Under the pieces are notes generated by a model, which had not been told where the DNA came from, searched no databases, and saw only the letters and a program-made list of their open reading frames with translations. The position numbers and the translations under genes were made by a program. DNA of 29,777 bases from Patescibacteria group bacterium (GTDB lineage: Bacteria > Patescibacteriota > Minisyncoccia > UBA6257 > 02-FULL-45-10c), in assembly GCA_023474975.1 (NCBI GenBank), contig JAMCXE010000018.1, positions 1 through 29,777 of the forward strand. Reading direction: 5' to 3'. Below, in pieces: positions 15,164 through 23,285 of the stretch. The first letter of the stretch is position 1. Each line of letters opens with the position of its first letter.

Positions 15164-15730
15164 ATGGATCAAGACGACAAGAAATTTTTTGAAGAATTAG
15201 CAGGTGCCAGCTCCGAAGAGCCGAAAACAATTAAGATCTCAGACGAAGAAAACGAAGAAGGCGAAGAAGAAGAAGAAGAAGAAGAAGAAGCAGAAGAAGA
15301 AGAAGAAGAAGCAGTCTCAAAAACACCCGCGAATAAAGTAAGATCAATAAAACCAGAAGAAGAGAGTATCGAAAAAACCGATGATATTTCAGATGAAGGC
15401 GAGGGTCAACTCACGATCGACGTTTACCAAAACAATAAAGAAATAGTTATCGAATCGACTATAGCCGGAGTTAAACCGGAAGACCTGGATATTGCCATAA
15501 CAAATGAAAAAGTAACTATACGTGGAAAGAGAGAAAAAAATGAAAAGATCAAAGACGAAGATTATTTCTACCAGGAATGCTATTGGGGAAGATTTTCAAG
15601 AGAGATCATCCTTCCGCAGGAAATAGACGCAGATAAAGCTGTCGCGTCATTAAAAAATGGCATTCTCATGATACATCTTCCGAAAATGAATCACTCAACA
15701 ACGAAAAAGTTAAAAATAAAATTTGAATAA
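15164..15730 (+). CDS. Small heat shock protein (Hsp20/alpha-crystallin) with acidic N-terminal tract
   Basis: A 188-aa ATP-independent chaperone. The alpha-crystallin domain covers about residues 82-188: QLTIDVYQNNKEIVIESTIAGVK is given here as QLTIDVYQNN and IVIESTIAGVKPEDLDI, then VTIRGKRE, YFYQECYWGRFSREIILP and the ending LKNGILMIHLPK. The latter resembles the usual 'A-LKNGVL-I-LPK'. The N-terminal 80 residues are unusual. A run of about 20 nearly uninterrupted glutamates (residues 31-49) comes from a GAA microsatellite at roughly 15246-15310, where length changes are likely. The IxI motif at the C-terminus is not obvious (KLKIKFE). The gene ends in a terminator shared with the convergent ABC-F gene. 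Confidence 0.92.
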   Translation: MDQDDKKFFEELAGASSEEPKTIKISDEENEEGEEEEEEEEEAEEEEEEAVSKTPANKVRSIKPEEESIEKTDDISDEGEGQLTIDVYQNNKEIVIESTIAGVKPEDLDIAITNEKVTIRGKREKNEKIKDEDYFYQECYWGRFSREIILPQEIDADKAVASLKNGILMIHLPKMNHSTTKKLKIKFE

Positions 15731-15731
15731 T

Positions 15732-15767
15732 AAAAACTCCCGGATAAAACCGGGGGTTTTTATTTTT
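15732..15767. terminator. Bidirectional terminator between hsp20 and ABC-F gene
   Basis: AAAAACTCCCGG (15732-15743) pairs with CCGGGGGTTTTT (15750-15761) over 12 bp with one wobble and a 6-nt loop. A tracts and T tracts flank it on both sides, so it can serve both convergent genes. It slightly overlaps the end of the minus-strand gene. Confidence 0.85.
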
Positions 15768-17208
15768 CTAAATCCAATGTTTCGTCTATCCTGATCTGTT
15801 TTACAAATTCAGGAATGTGGCTAACCAAGATCATCGCTCCCGCAAATTTATTCAGGGCCGCAGCAATAACCGGTAAATGACGGAAATTAATGTGATTGGT
15901 GGGCTCATCAAGTATCAGTAATCCCGGTCTCTGCAAAACAAGCTGCGCGAAAGCGACTAAGCCCTTCTGCCCCTCCGATAAATTGCCGATCTTAGCCCTC
16001 ATCATCTCCCCCGTTATTAAGAATCCTGCCGCTACGGAACGCATATAATCCTCATCTCTTTTCTCCATTGCATCGATCAGGGTTTTATAAACCGTTTCTT
16101 CAAAATCGAGAGTTGAAAAATCTTGCCTGTAATAGCCAACTTTAACCCCAGGCGTTATTATATTGCCCTTTGTTTTCCCTAAAACCAAAGACTCAAGAAG
16201 CGTGCTCTTTCCAATTCCATTCGGACCGCTAACCAACCAATGCTCCCCCTTTTTTATAGAGATGACTTTCTTGCGCGCAGACTTTTTGTGATCCTTAAAA
16301 GTATCAAAAGAAGATATGTGGGCCACCTCGCCTATCAGATCCGGCTGAGTAGGAATGATAAAATCCCTGATCGGCTTGTCTTCCTTTCTTACTTCTACCA
16401 TTTCTTCTTCAAGCTCTTCCGCTTTCTCCCTCATACGTCTGGCCACTAACCTCATTTGTCCGCCCTTATGGGCAAAGAAATTAGCCTTTTCTTTATTTGC
16501 CAAAATGATCGCCGCTAATCTTGAATTTTTAACATTTTCCCTTTCTATACGTACGGAAATTTCTTTAACCACATCCATATAATTCCCCCAATATTGTTCA
16601 ACTTTATGGGTGAATACGTCCAAATACAGAACCCCGTGAGTAAATGCATTTAAAAAATCCGCGTCGTGAGAAATGACAACGCAGGTTTTTTTATAATCAA
16701 TAAGAAATTTTGTCAGATGAGCTATACCCACTTTGTCGAGATTATTGGTGGGCTCATCCAATAAAAGAATATCTGGATCCTGAATCATGGCCGAGGCTAA
16801 AAGCAAGCGCGCCTGCTGCCCGCCGGAAAAAGACCTGACAATTCTGTCGTGTGGGGCATTTAAATTTACAACTTCACAAACTTTATCGATACGCGGATCG
16901 ATATCATATATCTTTTTATTGAATCTTTTTTCAAAAAATTCGCGAACCGTCAGATCGAGTTCTTCCCTCGGTATCACCTGCTGAGCCGTAGCAATAGTAA
17001 CGCCCGGACTAACGCTGATCTTTCCCGATTCCGAATGTAAGACACCGGTAATAAGTTTAAAGATCGTGCTTTTTCCTGAGCCATTTTGACCCATAATAGT
17101 TATTTTTGAATGTCTGCGGATAGAAAAATCAACCTCGTTCAATATGGGGTTGTCATATTTATACTCAAAAGAAACTTTATTGAATCTTAATATAACTTGA
17201 TCGTTCAT
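15760..17208 (-). CDS. ABC-F family ATPase
   Basis: A 482-aa cytoplasmic protein with two ABC ATPase domains and no membrane segment. The first has Walker A GQNGSGKST (40-48), signature SFSGGQQARLLLA and LLLDEPTNNLD. The second has GPNGIGKSTLL, NLSEGQKGLVAFAQ as a variant signature, and LLILDEPTNHINF. A charged linker of about 80 residues (from KNSRLAAIILANKEKANFF to MREKAEELEEEMVEVRKE) joins them, as in ABC-F translation factors such as EttA, Uup or antibiotic-protection proteins. Which subtype it is cannot be told. It is divergent from the patatin-like gene at 17328. Confidence 0.88.
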   Translation of the reverse strand: MNDQVILRFNKVSFEYKYDNPILNEVDFSIRRHSKITIMGQNGSGKSTIFKLITGVLHSESGKISVSPGVTIATAQQVIPREELDLTVREFFEKRFNKKIYDIDPRIDKVCEVVNLNAPHDRIVRSFSGGQQARLLLASAMIQDPDILLLDEPTNNLDKVGIAHLTKFLIDYKKTCVVISHDADFLNAFTHGVLYLDVFTHKVEQYWGNYMDVVKEISVRIERENVKNSRLAAIILANKEKANFFAHKGGQMRLVARRMREKAEELEEEMVEVRKEDKPIRDFIIPTQPDLIGEVAHISSFDTFKDHKKSARKKVISIKKGEHWLVSGPNGIGKSTLLESLVLGKTKGNIITPGVKVGYYRQDFSTLDFEETVYKTLIDAMEKRDEDYMRSVAAGFLITGEMMRAKIGNLSEGQKGLVAFAQLVLQRPGLLILDEPTNHINFRHLPVIAAALNKFAGAMILVSHIPEFVKQIRIDETLDLEK

Positions 17209-17327
17209 ATCTTTTTATAAATAGAGTACTAATACTAACTTATATGATACGTTTTATGCAATAAAGGGGTATTGTTTTTTAACATAAATAGGTTTAATTT
17301 AAAAATATTAGGATCGAACAATAAAAA

Positions 17328-18317
17328 ATGACGGAAAAAAGGAAACATAATCTGGGAAAGGTTGGTATCATATTCAACGGCGGGGGTTTCACCGGCGCCT
17401 TTAGCGTTGGCTACATCAAAGCTTTATGGGAACAAGGTATTAGACCCTCGCATATTCAGGGGGTTTCCGTAGGCGCGCTGAACGCAGCCAAGCTTCTGGA
17501 ATCGGAAAATATCAAAGAACTGGAAAAGATCTGGCTGGAGATCGAGCAAGCCAAGGCTTCAAGTGTTTTCAGCTGGAAAGAAATTCCTCAAAACCTTATT
17601 AAAAAATCATCGGCGCTTTTTAGCCACAAGGGCGTTTTAGACATTATCGAAAAATTCAATATACATAAGATCATAAATTCTCCTATCGAGCTGCAGATCG
17701 TAGCTCACAATGAAACAAAGAGAGAGAAAGAAGTTTTTTCGACAAAAGAAGAGCGCGTCATTAAAAATCCCGAAATTTTAAAAAAAATGATCCTTGCATC
17801 GGCCTCAATACCGGGCGTTTTGCCAATGGTTGAAATTGACGGACACCATTATTCCGACGGCATATATTTTTCCCTGGAATCAATGATAAAAACCGGAGCC
17901 GACACCATTTTCTTGTTTTTAAACGATCAGTATATAGAAAAAAGCATTCGATGGGATCAAAGGTTATTCAATATGAAGGACTATCTTTATGAGGAGGTAG
18001 TATCTTTTAGGATACAGGAGGCTATAAAAGAACATCCGGATTTTATTATCGAAAATGAAGATCTGGATAAAGAAGACAAGATGTTGCCGCCGCCGCTAAA
18101 AAAAATAAAAAAGATCAGGCAACAGATCAGAAGCGTTGCTTCTTCTATAGCTACCGGTAACGACATAAACTTTGTCCCGCACAGAATAATAATCATGAAC
18201 ACGCGTACGCCTATATCCACCCTGCACTCAACGGCATTCGAAGCGGGAGATATAAAAGCCGCCATAGAACAAGGATATGACCAAGCTTCGGTCTTGCTTA
18301 ATAAGCTGAGAAAGTAA
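17328..18317 (+). CDS. Patatin-like phospholipase
   Basis: A 329-aa predicted acyl hydrolase of the RssA/patatin type. The oxyanion-hole motif GGGFTGAFSVG is at about 18-28, the nucleophile elbow GVSVG at 45-49 with Ser47, and the catalytic Asp is probably Asp177 in YSDGIYF. Thus the Ser-Asp dyad is complete. There is no signal peptide. The C-terminal third is charged and helical (ENEDLDKEDKMLPPPLKKIKK). It has its own promoter region divergent from the ABC-F gene and ends in a strong terminator. Its lipid substrate is unknown; a link to membrane lipid turnover is inference only. Confidence 0.88.
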   Translation: MTEKRKHNLGKVGIIFNGGGFTGAFSVGYIKALWEQGIRPSHIQGVSVGALNAAKLLESENIKELEKIWLEIEQAKASSVFSWKEIPQNLIKKSSALFSHKGVLDIIEKFNIHKIINSPIELQIVAHNETKREKEVFSTKEERVIKNPEILKKMILASASIPGVLPMVEIDGHHYSDGIYFSLESMIKTGADTIFLFLNDQYIEKSIRWDQRLFNMKDYLYEEVVSFRIQEAIKEHPDFIIENEDLDKEDKMLPPPLKKIKKIRQQIRSVASSIATGNDINFVPHRIIIMNTRTPISTLHSTAFEAGDIKAAIEQGYDQASVLLNKLRK

Positions 18318-18324
18318 ACAATTT

Positions 18325-18360
18325 AAAAAATCGCCCTATTTTTATAGGAGCGATTTTTAA
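18325..18360. terminator. Terminator after the patatin-like gene
   Basis: AAAAAATCGC-CCTAT pairs with ATAGG-A-GCGATTTTT around TTTT: a long A/T-flanked stem with a single bulge. It is nearly symmetrical and can also stop the convergent gene ending at 18369. Confidence 0.88.
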
Positions 18361-18368
18361 AAAAAGAC

Positions 18369-18637
18369 TTATTTTTCTACCTTGTGGTGTTCTTCATGAT
18401 GAGAGGACTCAACCGGCTTTCCTTTTTTACTAAAAACATACAGATACAATATTTCTAAAATACCTACGGTATTTATACAAGCAAAACTAAAAACCATGGT
18501 TTGCTCCCCTCTCTCGCCGCCTTCCAAAGCGCTAAGCCTTTCCACACAAGACTCCAAATGACCAAAAGCGAAAGACCGAAAAAATTCAGTCCGCCGCCAA
18601 AACCCATCATTGGATAAAAACCTTGCCAATAATGCAT
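18369..18637 (-). pseudogene. DUF5652-like membrane protein with an internal frameshift
   Basis: Two overlapping frames make up one protein. The first starts with ATG at 18637 and reads MHYWQGFYPMMGFGGG... to KPWFLVLLV, then TAA at 18473-18475 (54 aa). The second continues INTVGILEILYLYVFSKKG... to HHKVEK, stop at 18369-18371 (35 aa). Joined, LVLLV-INTVGILEILY matches what I know of the DUF5652 family: KGLALWKAAR, PWF, then a second helix with NTLGILEI. A single missing base, or reading GTA and slipping back one base, restores the frame exactly. It could be a sequencing error, a recent mutation or a programmed -1 shift. An ATG at 18629 in another frame would give an unrelated N-terminus and is unlikely. 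Confidence 0.75.
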
Positions 18638-18701
18638 ATTATTATATTAAATTTAATTTAAATTAAGATGACCTTTCCAGCTTTAATTATACAATATTTT
18701 T

Positions 18702-20525
18702 TTATTTGTAGCCTTTTGCCTGGATATTAAAAGCTTTGTAGTATTTTCCCTTCATTTTCATCAACTCTTTATGATTGCCACTCTCTACTATCTGCCCTTT
18801 ATCCAAAACATAAATTTTATCGGCATTTCTCACCGTGGAAAATCTGTGCGAAATAATTATAACTGTTTTGCCGGTAAAAAAATCATAAATTTGTCCGAAT
18901 ATTTCGGCTTCAGAAACCGCATCTATTGAAGCGGTGGGTTCGTCAAACACAACCACCGGCGAATTGCGGTAAAAGAATCTAGCAATGGCTATCTTTTGCC
19001 ACTGACCCGTGCTCGGACGGACACCTCCTTTAAATTTCTCGCCCAAAACCTGATCGTAACCATTTTTATAATCCCCTATAAAAGAATTTACATTTGCTCG
19101 CCGAGCAGCCCTTTCAACATTAGACATATCCAACGGCTCTTCCGAATTACCAATATAAATATTTTCTTTCAGTGTCATAAAGGGATAAGTATTAAAATCC
19201 TGGAATAATACTCCTAAATTTTTATTCCAACTCTCCGCCTCAACATCATTTATATTGATTTCGTTCAAGAAAATTCCTCCTTCGGTCAATTTATAAAATC
19301 TGCTCAAGAGCTTGATCAGCGTGGTTTTGCCGGCGCCATTTTCTCCAACAATAGCGATCTTTTCTCCACGTTCAATGTGCAAACTAAGATCTTTAATGAC
19401 ATATTTATCGGAATTTGGATATTTAAAATTAACATTCTCAAATTTTATGCACGGAGCAACGTCCAGTTTAGGCAATTTAATATTGCCGTCATTTACCAGC
19501 GGCCTTAATTCAAAGGCGGCTCTAACCTCATTAGTTCTTATACAGCGTTCATAAAGAGCGCTGAAATTATTACTCACGCCAGATAAATTACCCGCAAACA
19601 TATCCAAAGCCCTCATTTGGAATGTCGTATCACCAACAGATATCAATTTATAAAACAAGTTCCTCAATATAACGAAGTATCCAAAAATACCTACTATATC
19701 CGGAATCGAACCAAAGATAAATCCAAAAATATTCCAGCTTTTAGAGATTTTTAAGTCCCCTGCCATATACCGGTCTGCAAAGCCAGTAAAGACATTGCTA
19801 AGCGCCTTAAAAGATGAGGTGATGGATATTTCCTGCAAAGAAGTCGCGTCGGTCAAAGACGCCATTGACCAATTTGCCTTACGCCTATTTTCTGTCTCCG
19901 AACGCCAAAGCTGCCAATCTTTTTTCATATGAATTCGGTTAGAAATGAGCTCCGGGATGGTAGCGATAAAAATTAACAATGTAATGGTCGGCATTATTCT
20001 CACGATCACCAAAAAGGCAGCGATCAATGCCACGATCCTTGAAAAGAACATTATCATTCTCTCAAAATCATTAGCCGTTGATCCGATCGTATCTCTAGCT
20101 CTTTGAATTTTATTTACCACATCCGGGTTTTCCAGCGCCTGAATCCCAAGATACTTTATATGGCGGGCTAAAATTACAGGCACCCTATACTGCGACATCA
20201 TATTCATAACTTCAGAAACATAAGTGTAAACATAATTTAATCCGGAAATTACCAGATTATAAGAAAGTAAAAGGCCTAGTAACGGAATGATGTCATAAAG
20301 GTTAGAATTTGAGCTACTGACGATAGAAATTATCTTATCCAAAAGTTTGGCAAAAATAAGGGCATTAAGCAGCGGGCTGGTATCTATCATTATTCTTATC
20401 AAAGCCTGAGACGTTGCAGCCCAAGGAGAAAGTTTGAAATTAAAAATAAATAGCCACTTGAGCGTGGCCAGAAAATCCGAAAAAGAAAGCTTATCCTTTT
20501 TATCTTGCGTTGTTTTATCGTCCAT
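18702..20525 (-). CDS. ABC transporter, fused permease and ATPase (exporter type)
   Basis: A 607-aa half-transporter. The N-terminal 330 residues hold about five or six membrane helices in the ABC-exporter pattern. The ATPase domain has Walker A GENGAGKTT, a Q-loop in LGVLFQDFN, Walker B VVVFDEPTASID and the H-loop IIISHRFST. The signature is STGQWQ rather than LSGGQ, a variant seen in a group of exporters of unknown substrate. Such half-transporters work as dimers; no partner is next to it, so a homodimer is likely. No substrate can be named. It is the last gene on this strand before the tRNA cluster. Confidence 0.88.
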   Translation of the reverse strand: MDDKTTQDKKDKLSFSDFLATLKWLFIFNFKLSPWAATSQALIRIMIDTSPLLNALIFAKLLDKIISIVSSSNSNLYDIIPLLGLLLSYNLVISGLNYVYTYVSEVMNMMSQYRVPVILARHIKYLGIQALENPDVVNKIQRARDTIGSTANDFERMIMFFSRIVALIAAFLVIVRIMPTITLLIFIATIPELISNRIHMKKDWQLWRSETENRRKANWSMASLTDATSLQEISITSSFKALSNVFTGFADRYMAGDLKISKSWNIFGFIFGSIPDIVGIFGYFVILRNLFYKLISVGDTTFQMRALDMFAGNLSGVSNNFSALYERCIRTNEVRAAFELRPLVNDGNIKLPKLDVAPCIKFENVNFKYPNSDKYVIKDLSLHIERGEKIAIVGENGAGKTTLIKLLSRFYKLTEGGIFLNEININDVEAESWNKNLGVLFQDFNTYPFMTLKENIYIGNSEEPLDMSNVERAARRANVNSFIGDYKNGYDQVLGEKFKGGVRPSTGQWQKIAIARFFYRNSPVVVFDEPTASIDAVSEAEIFGQIYDFFTGKTVIIISHRFSTVRNADKIYVLDKGQIVESGNHKELMKMKGKYYKAFNIQAKGYK

Positions 20526-20639
20526 TAAATTAATATTTAATATATAGGTTAATTATAAGACAAAACCCCATTTATTTATTTTTTAAAGTGCGATTATTGA
20601 CCGAAATATAAAAAAGCCGTTAATTAATTCGACCTTTAA

Positions 20640-20662
20640 AATAAAAAACCGGACAATGCCCG
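20640..20662 (-). terminator. Intrinsic terminator downstream of the tRNA-Cys/tRNA-Leu unit
   Basis: On the minus strand CGGGC-ATT-GTCCG (one wobble) is followed by GTTTTTTATTTT. It probably ends the transcript containing tRNA-Cys and tRNA-Leu, or a short RNA between. Confidence 0.6.
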
Positions 20663-20760
20663 ATCGGAGATACTATTCAGCCGGAAACCACGCGCTGCGC
20701 CATCAGTTTCCTGATCACAATTAATAACGATAATACGCAGGATTTGTTTCAATTTTGCTA
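20663..20760 (-). ncRNA. Possible structured RNA after tRNA-Leu (weak)
   Basis: About 100 nt between tRNA-Leu and the terminator can fold in two exclusive ways on the minus strand: GGAAAC with GTTTCC (20683-20711), or ATCAG-GAAA-CTGAT (20702-20715). It does not match an RNA family that I recognise. It may only be the tRNA trailer. No ORF is visible in it. Confidence 0.25.
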
Positions 20761-20770
20761 GCTAAAAATG

Positions 20771-20854
20771 TGCCCGGGGCCGGAATCGAACCGGCACGCC
20801 TTTGAGGGCGGCAGATCTTAAGTCTGCTGCGTCTGCCAGTTTCGCCACCCGGGC
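20771..20854 (-). tRNA. tRNA-Leu (UAA)
   Basis: An 84-nt class II tRNA with acceptor GCCCGGG/CCCGGGC, anticodon loop CTTAAGA giving UAA, a long variable arm (TGCCGCCCTCAAAGGCGT region) and T arm GCCGG-TTCGATT-CCGGC. The discriminator is A and CCA is not encoded. Confidence 0.95.
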
Positions 20855-20897
20855 AATAAATAAATTCTAATCTATTTATATAAATTTTCAATGAATG

Positions 20898-20969
20898 AGG
20901 CCTGGGCCGGAATTGAACCGGCGCATAGCTCTTTTGCAGAGAGCTGCCTTACCACTTGGCTACCAGGCC
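20898..20969 (-). tRNA. tRNA-Cys (GCA)
   Basis: A 72-nt cloverleaf with acceptor GGCCTGG/CCAGGCC, anticodon loop CTGCAAA giving GCA, T arm GCCGG-TTCAATT-CCGGC and the discriminator U typical of tRNA-Cys. CCA is not encoded. It is 43 bp upstream of tRNA-Leu on the same strand, probably in one transcript. Confidence 0.95.
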
Positions 20970-20990
20970 AAATATCAATTAAATTTTATT

Positions 20991-21326
20991 CTATTTTTCA
21001 CTTTCCAGCAAAGCTTTTTCCACGGCCGCCGCATTTTTAAGACCATAATCGATCCTAAACATTATCTCCGGCATTGGTCTTATATTCAGCGTGCGGCTAA
21101 GCTTGAATTGCAGGTTTTTCTTGAATTTATTAAGTATTTCCAAAACCCGTTCGGATTTTTCTGAGGGTAAAACGCTAAAATTGACGATCGCATGTTCCAA
21201 TTTATCATTTACTTCTACATCGGTGATGGTAACCAAAACATCGGGAAATTCCAGTTCTCTTTCTATCATCATTCCCAACTTTTCCCTTATTAAGCTACTT
21301 ATCCTCTGCGGCCTATGAAATCTCAT
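20991..21326 (-). CDS. rbfA: Ribosome-binding factor A
   Basis: A 111-aa KH-fold protein that helps mature the 30S subunit and the 5' end of 16S rRNA. MRFHRPQRISSLIREKLGMMIERE is typical (in parts: RPQRISSLIREKLGMMIE), followed by VTITDVEVNDKLEHAIVNFSV and RTLNIRPMPEIMFRIDYGLKNA. Length is normal. The start at 21326 lies 3 bp after the infB stop, giving the widespread infB-rbfA pair. tRNA-Cys follows 21 bp downstream. Confidence 0.95.
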   Translation of the reverse strand: MRFHRPQRISSLIREKLGMMIERELEFPDVLVTITDVEVNDKLEHAIVNFSVLPSEKSERVLEILNKFKKNLQFKLSRTLNIRPMPEIMFRIDYGLKNAAAVEKALLESEK

Positions 21327-21329
21327 ATA

Positions 21330-22784
21330 TTATCTTAATATCAAGTGATGATCTGGTTTAATTTCAACTTCGGAGGTGATAAGAAGCCCGCATTCTTTTC
21401 CAGCCGACACACTCATAACATCCCTCTTAGCTTCTTGTAAATTTATAATTTTACCCGTTCCGATTTTCTCTCCCTTATACTGTATATCTAAAGCAACATT
21501 GTTCTTTATTTCTCCGCTGACGACGCGGCCGCCAACGATCTGCTTTCCGGATTTTTTGCCAAAAACAGCCAACACCTCTAGATCTCCGGATATATCGCCT
21601 GAACTTAAACAGGTAAAGTAGCTCTGAATAGCTTCAACCAATTCATAAATTATCTCGGATGTGATTATTTCTATTTTATTATCTTTTGCCATATTCTCTG
21701 CGGCCTTGTTTGATCTGACACGAAAACCCAAAATGATAGCTTTCATGGCAATAGCATTTTTTATATCATTGTCGCCTATTTCGCCCACTCCTTCCCCAAC
21801 TATCTCTAGAGCATATTTATCTTTCATTGGTATTTTCTTTACCAATTCCGACAATGCCTCGAGAGAACCAGAAACGTCTGCCTTTAATATCACCCTCACA
21901 ACGCAGTCACCCTCTAATTTACAGAACTGACTTCGCGCCTCCGGGCAAGTATTTTTTACCGTTATTTTTTTAATTTCTTCTTCAGATAATTTTCCGGCAA
22001 TGAATTCCTCTCCGGTTTTTGGCAACGTTTCAAAACCAATTATAACGGCGGGGCTAGATGGATCAAGAGAGTCAACTTTCTTACCCAAAAAATTTTCCAA
22101 GATCTTTATCTTCCCCTTTGAAGTTTTGGTAGCAATAATATCGCCGGTTCTCAGCTTCCCGTCTTTTAATATCACGCTCGTAGTAAAGCCCCTTTGCTTA
22201 TCTTTTCTGGATTCTAAAACAATGCCTCGCGCATTGGCATTTGGATCATATGTAAGCTCCTCCATTTCAGCAGCCAATAAGATCAGATCTAAAATATCAT
22301 CAACGCCTTGTCCAGTCTTACCCGAAACACCCTGAAAACTCACATTTCCCCCAAAACCTTCCAATAAAACATTATTAGCTGCTAAGTCGCTTTTAACTTT
22401 ATTAATATCCGCGGCTGATTTATCTATTTTCGTTATTGCCACCACAAATGGCGTTTTAGTTTCTTGTAAAACTTTTATAGACTCTTTAGTTTGCGGCTTT
22501 ACACCCTCATCAGCAGCAACGACAAGAATGGCAATATCGGCAAGAGCTGCTCCGCGCACACGCATTTTAGAAAAAGCTTCATGTCCGGGAGTATCTATGA
22601 ACGTGATCCTTTGTTTGTTGTGTTCAATTTCATAGGCACCAACGGATTGCGTAATACCGCCGGCTTCTTTGGCGGCTACGTTTGATTTTCTTATATAGTC
22701 CAAAAGAGTTGTTTTGCCGTGATCTACATGACCAACAACTACAACTATCGGAGGACGCTTTTGTTTGCTGTTATTCTCGCTCAT
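21330..22784 (-). CDS. infB: Translation initiation factor IF-2 (short form)
   Basis: A 484-aa GTPase that places initiator fMet-tRNA on the ribosome. It has only the conserved core: G domain with G1 GHVDHGKT (18-25), G2-region AGGITQSVGAYEI, G3 DTPGH (64-68), G4 TKID (118-121), followed by domains II, III and IV (GIVLESRKDKQRGFTTSVIL, then ILKADVSGSLEALSELV, then KVIGTG-like GEKIGTGKI). The long N-terminal region of many IF-2 proteins is missing. The G4 motif normally reads NKxD; Asn is replaced by Thr here. It is followed by rbfA in a tight operon and is divergent from the GIY-YIG gene. Confidence 0.95.
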   Translation of the reverse strand: MSENNSKQKRPPIVVVVGHVDHGKTTLLDYIRKSNVAAKEAGGITQSVGAYEIEHNKQRITFIDTPGHEAFSKMRVRGAALADIAILVVAADEGVKPQTKESIKVLQETKTPFVVAITKIDKSAADINKVKSDLAANNVLLEGFGGNVSFQGVSGKTGQGVDDILDLILLAAEMEELTYDPNANARGIVLESRKDKQRGFTTSVILKDGKLRTGDIIATKTSKGKIKILENFLGKKVDSLDPSSPAVIIGFETLPKTGEEFIAGKLSEEEIKKITVKNTCPEARSQFCKLEGDCVVRVILKADVSGSLEALSELVKKIPMKDKYALEIVGEGVGEIGDNDIKNAIAMKAIILGFRVRSNKAAENMAKDNKIEIITSEIIYELVEAIQSYFTCLSSGDISGDLEVLAVFGKKSGKQIVGGRVVSGEIKNNVALDIQYKGEKIGTGKIINLQEAKRDVMSVSAGKECGLLITSEVEIKPDHHLILR

Positions 22785-22852
22785 TATTTACTAAAAATAG
22801 CCCCAAAATGGATAAAAGTAAATGGTTATAGCTATGTTAAAATATTTGTAAT

Positions 22853-23113
22853 ATGTTTTATGTCTATATTTTAAAAAGTTTAAAAGATAAACAAACCTAT
22901 ATCGGATCGACAACTGACTTGAAAAGAAGACTAGAGGAACACGGTTCGGGAAAAGTCATTTCAACAAAACCACGATTACCAATAAAACTACTCTATTATG
23001 AGGCTTATTTCTCAGAAAAAGACGCTCGTCATAGAGAACATAATTTAAAATTAAAATCCCGAGCTTTTACTCAACTTAAAAAGAGACTTGAAGATACGCT
23101 AAAAAGCGTATAA
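22853..23113 (+). CDS. Small GIY-YIG nuclease-domain protein
   Basis: An 86-aa protein made only of a GIY-YIG domain, like the YhbQ/UPF0213 group. Visible motifs are YVYIL (position of GIY), TYIGST (YIG), then LKRRLEEH with the catalytic Arg, and REHNLK with the metal-binding Glu. Proteins of this size are common as stand-alone genes with unclear roles, possibly in DNA repair or as relics of mobile elements. It stands just before the repeat cluster and odd tRNA at 23141-23369. Confidence 0.88.
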   Translation: MFYVYILKSLKDKQTYIGSTTDLKRRLEEHGSGKVISTKPRLPIKLLYYEAYFSEKDARHREHNLKLKSRAFTQLKKRLEDTLKSV

Positions 23114-23140
23114 TATTTAACTAACAAAAAATAAAACAGA

Positions 23141-23257
23141 TTTATTTGGTGATTGGCCCGGTACACCTTAAAGAGGCGTGCCTCCGCACCAAATAAACCT
23201 AGTTATATTTGGTGATTGGTCTGGTACATCTTAAAGAGGCGTGCCTCCACACCAAAT
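23141..23257. repeat. Two tandem hairpin repeats upstream of the class II tRNA
   Basis: Copy 1 (23141-23197) has perfect 11-bp ends TTTATTTGGTG/CACCAAATAAA. Copy 2 (23207-23257) has 8-bp ends ATTTGGTG/CACCAAAT. Their interiors match except at about five positions and each contains GAGG-CGTG-CCTC. The unit starts are 64 bp apart. The GCCTCC piece resembles the acceptor stem of the neighbouring tRNA. Confidence 0.82.
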
Positions 23258-23285
23258 AAAACTTAGTTTTATTTGGTGTGGAGGC
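23243..23285. repeat. Perfect 20-bp inverted repeat overlapping the tRNA 5' end
   Basis: The left arm (23243-23262) and right arm (23266-23285) are perfect complements over 20 bp with a 3-nt loop TTA. The right arm contains the first six bases of the tRNA (GGAGGC, 23280-23285). The precursor RNA could therefore fold so that the acceptor strand is hidden. Confidence 0.85.

Noticed and set aside
17209..17327. Possible regulatory RNA between the ABC-F and patatin-like genes
   Set aside because: The 119-bp gap is AT-rich divergent promoter space; I see no stable fold or leader motif.
23141..23285. CRISPR-like array
   Set aside because: Only two repeated units, they are palindromic throughout with similar interiors, there are no distinct spacers and no cas genes.
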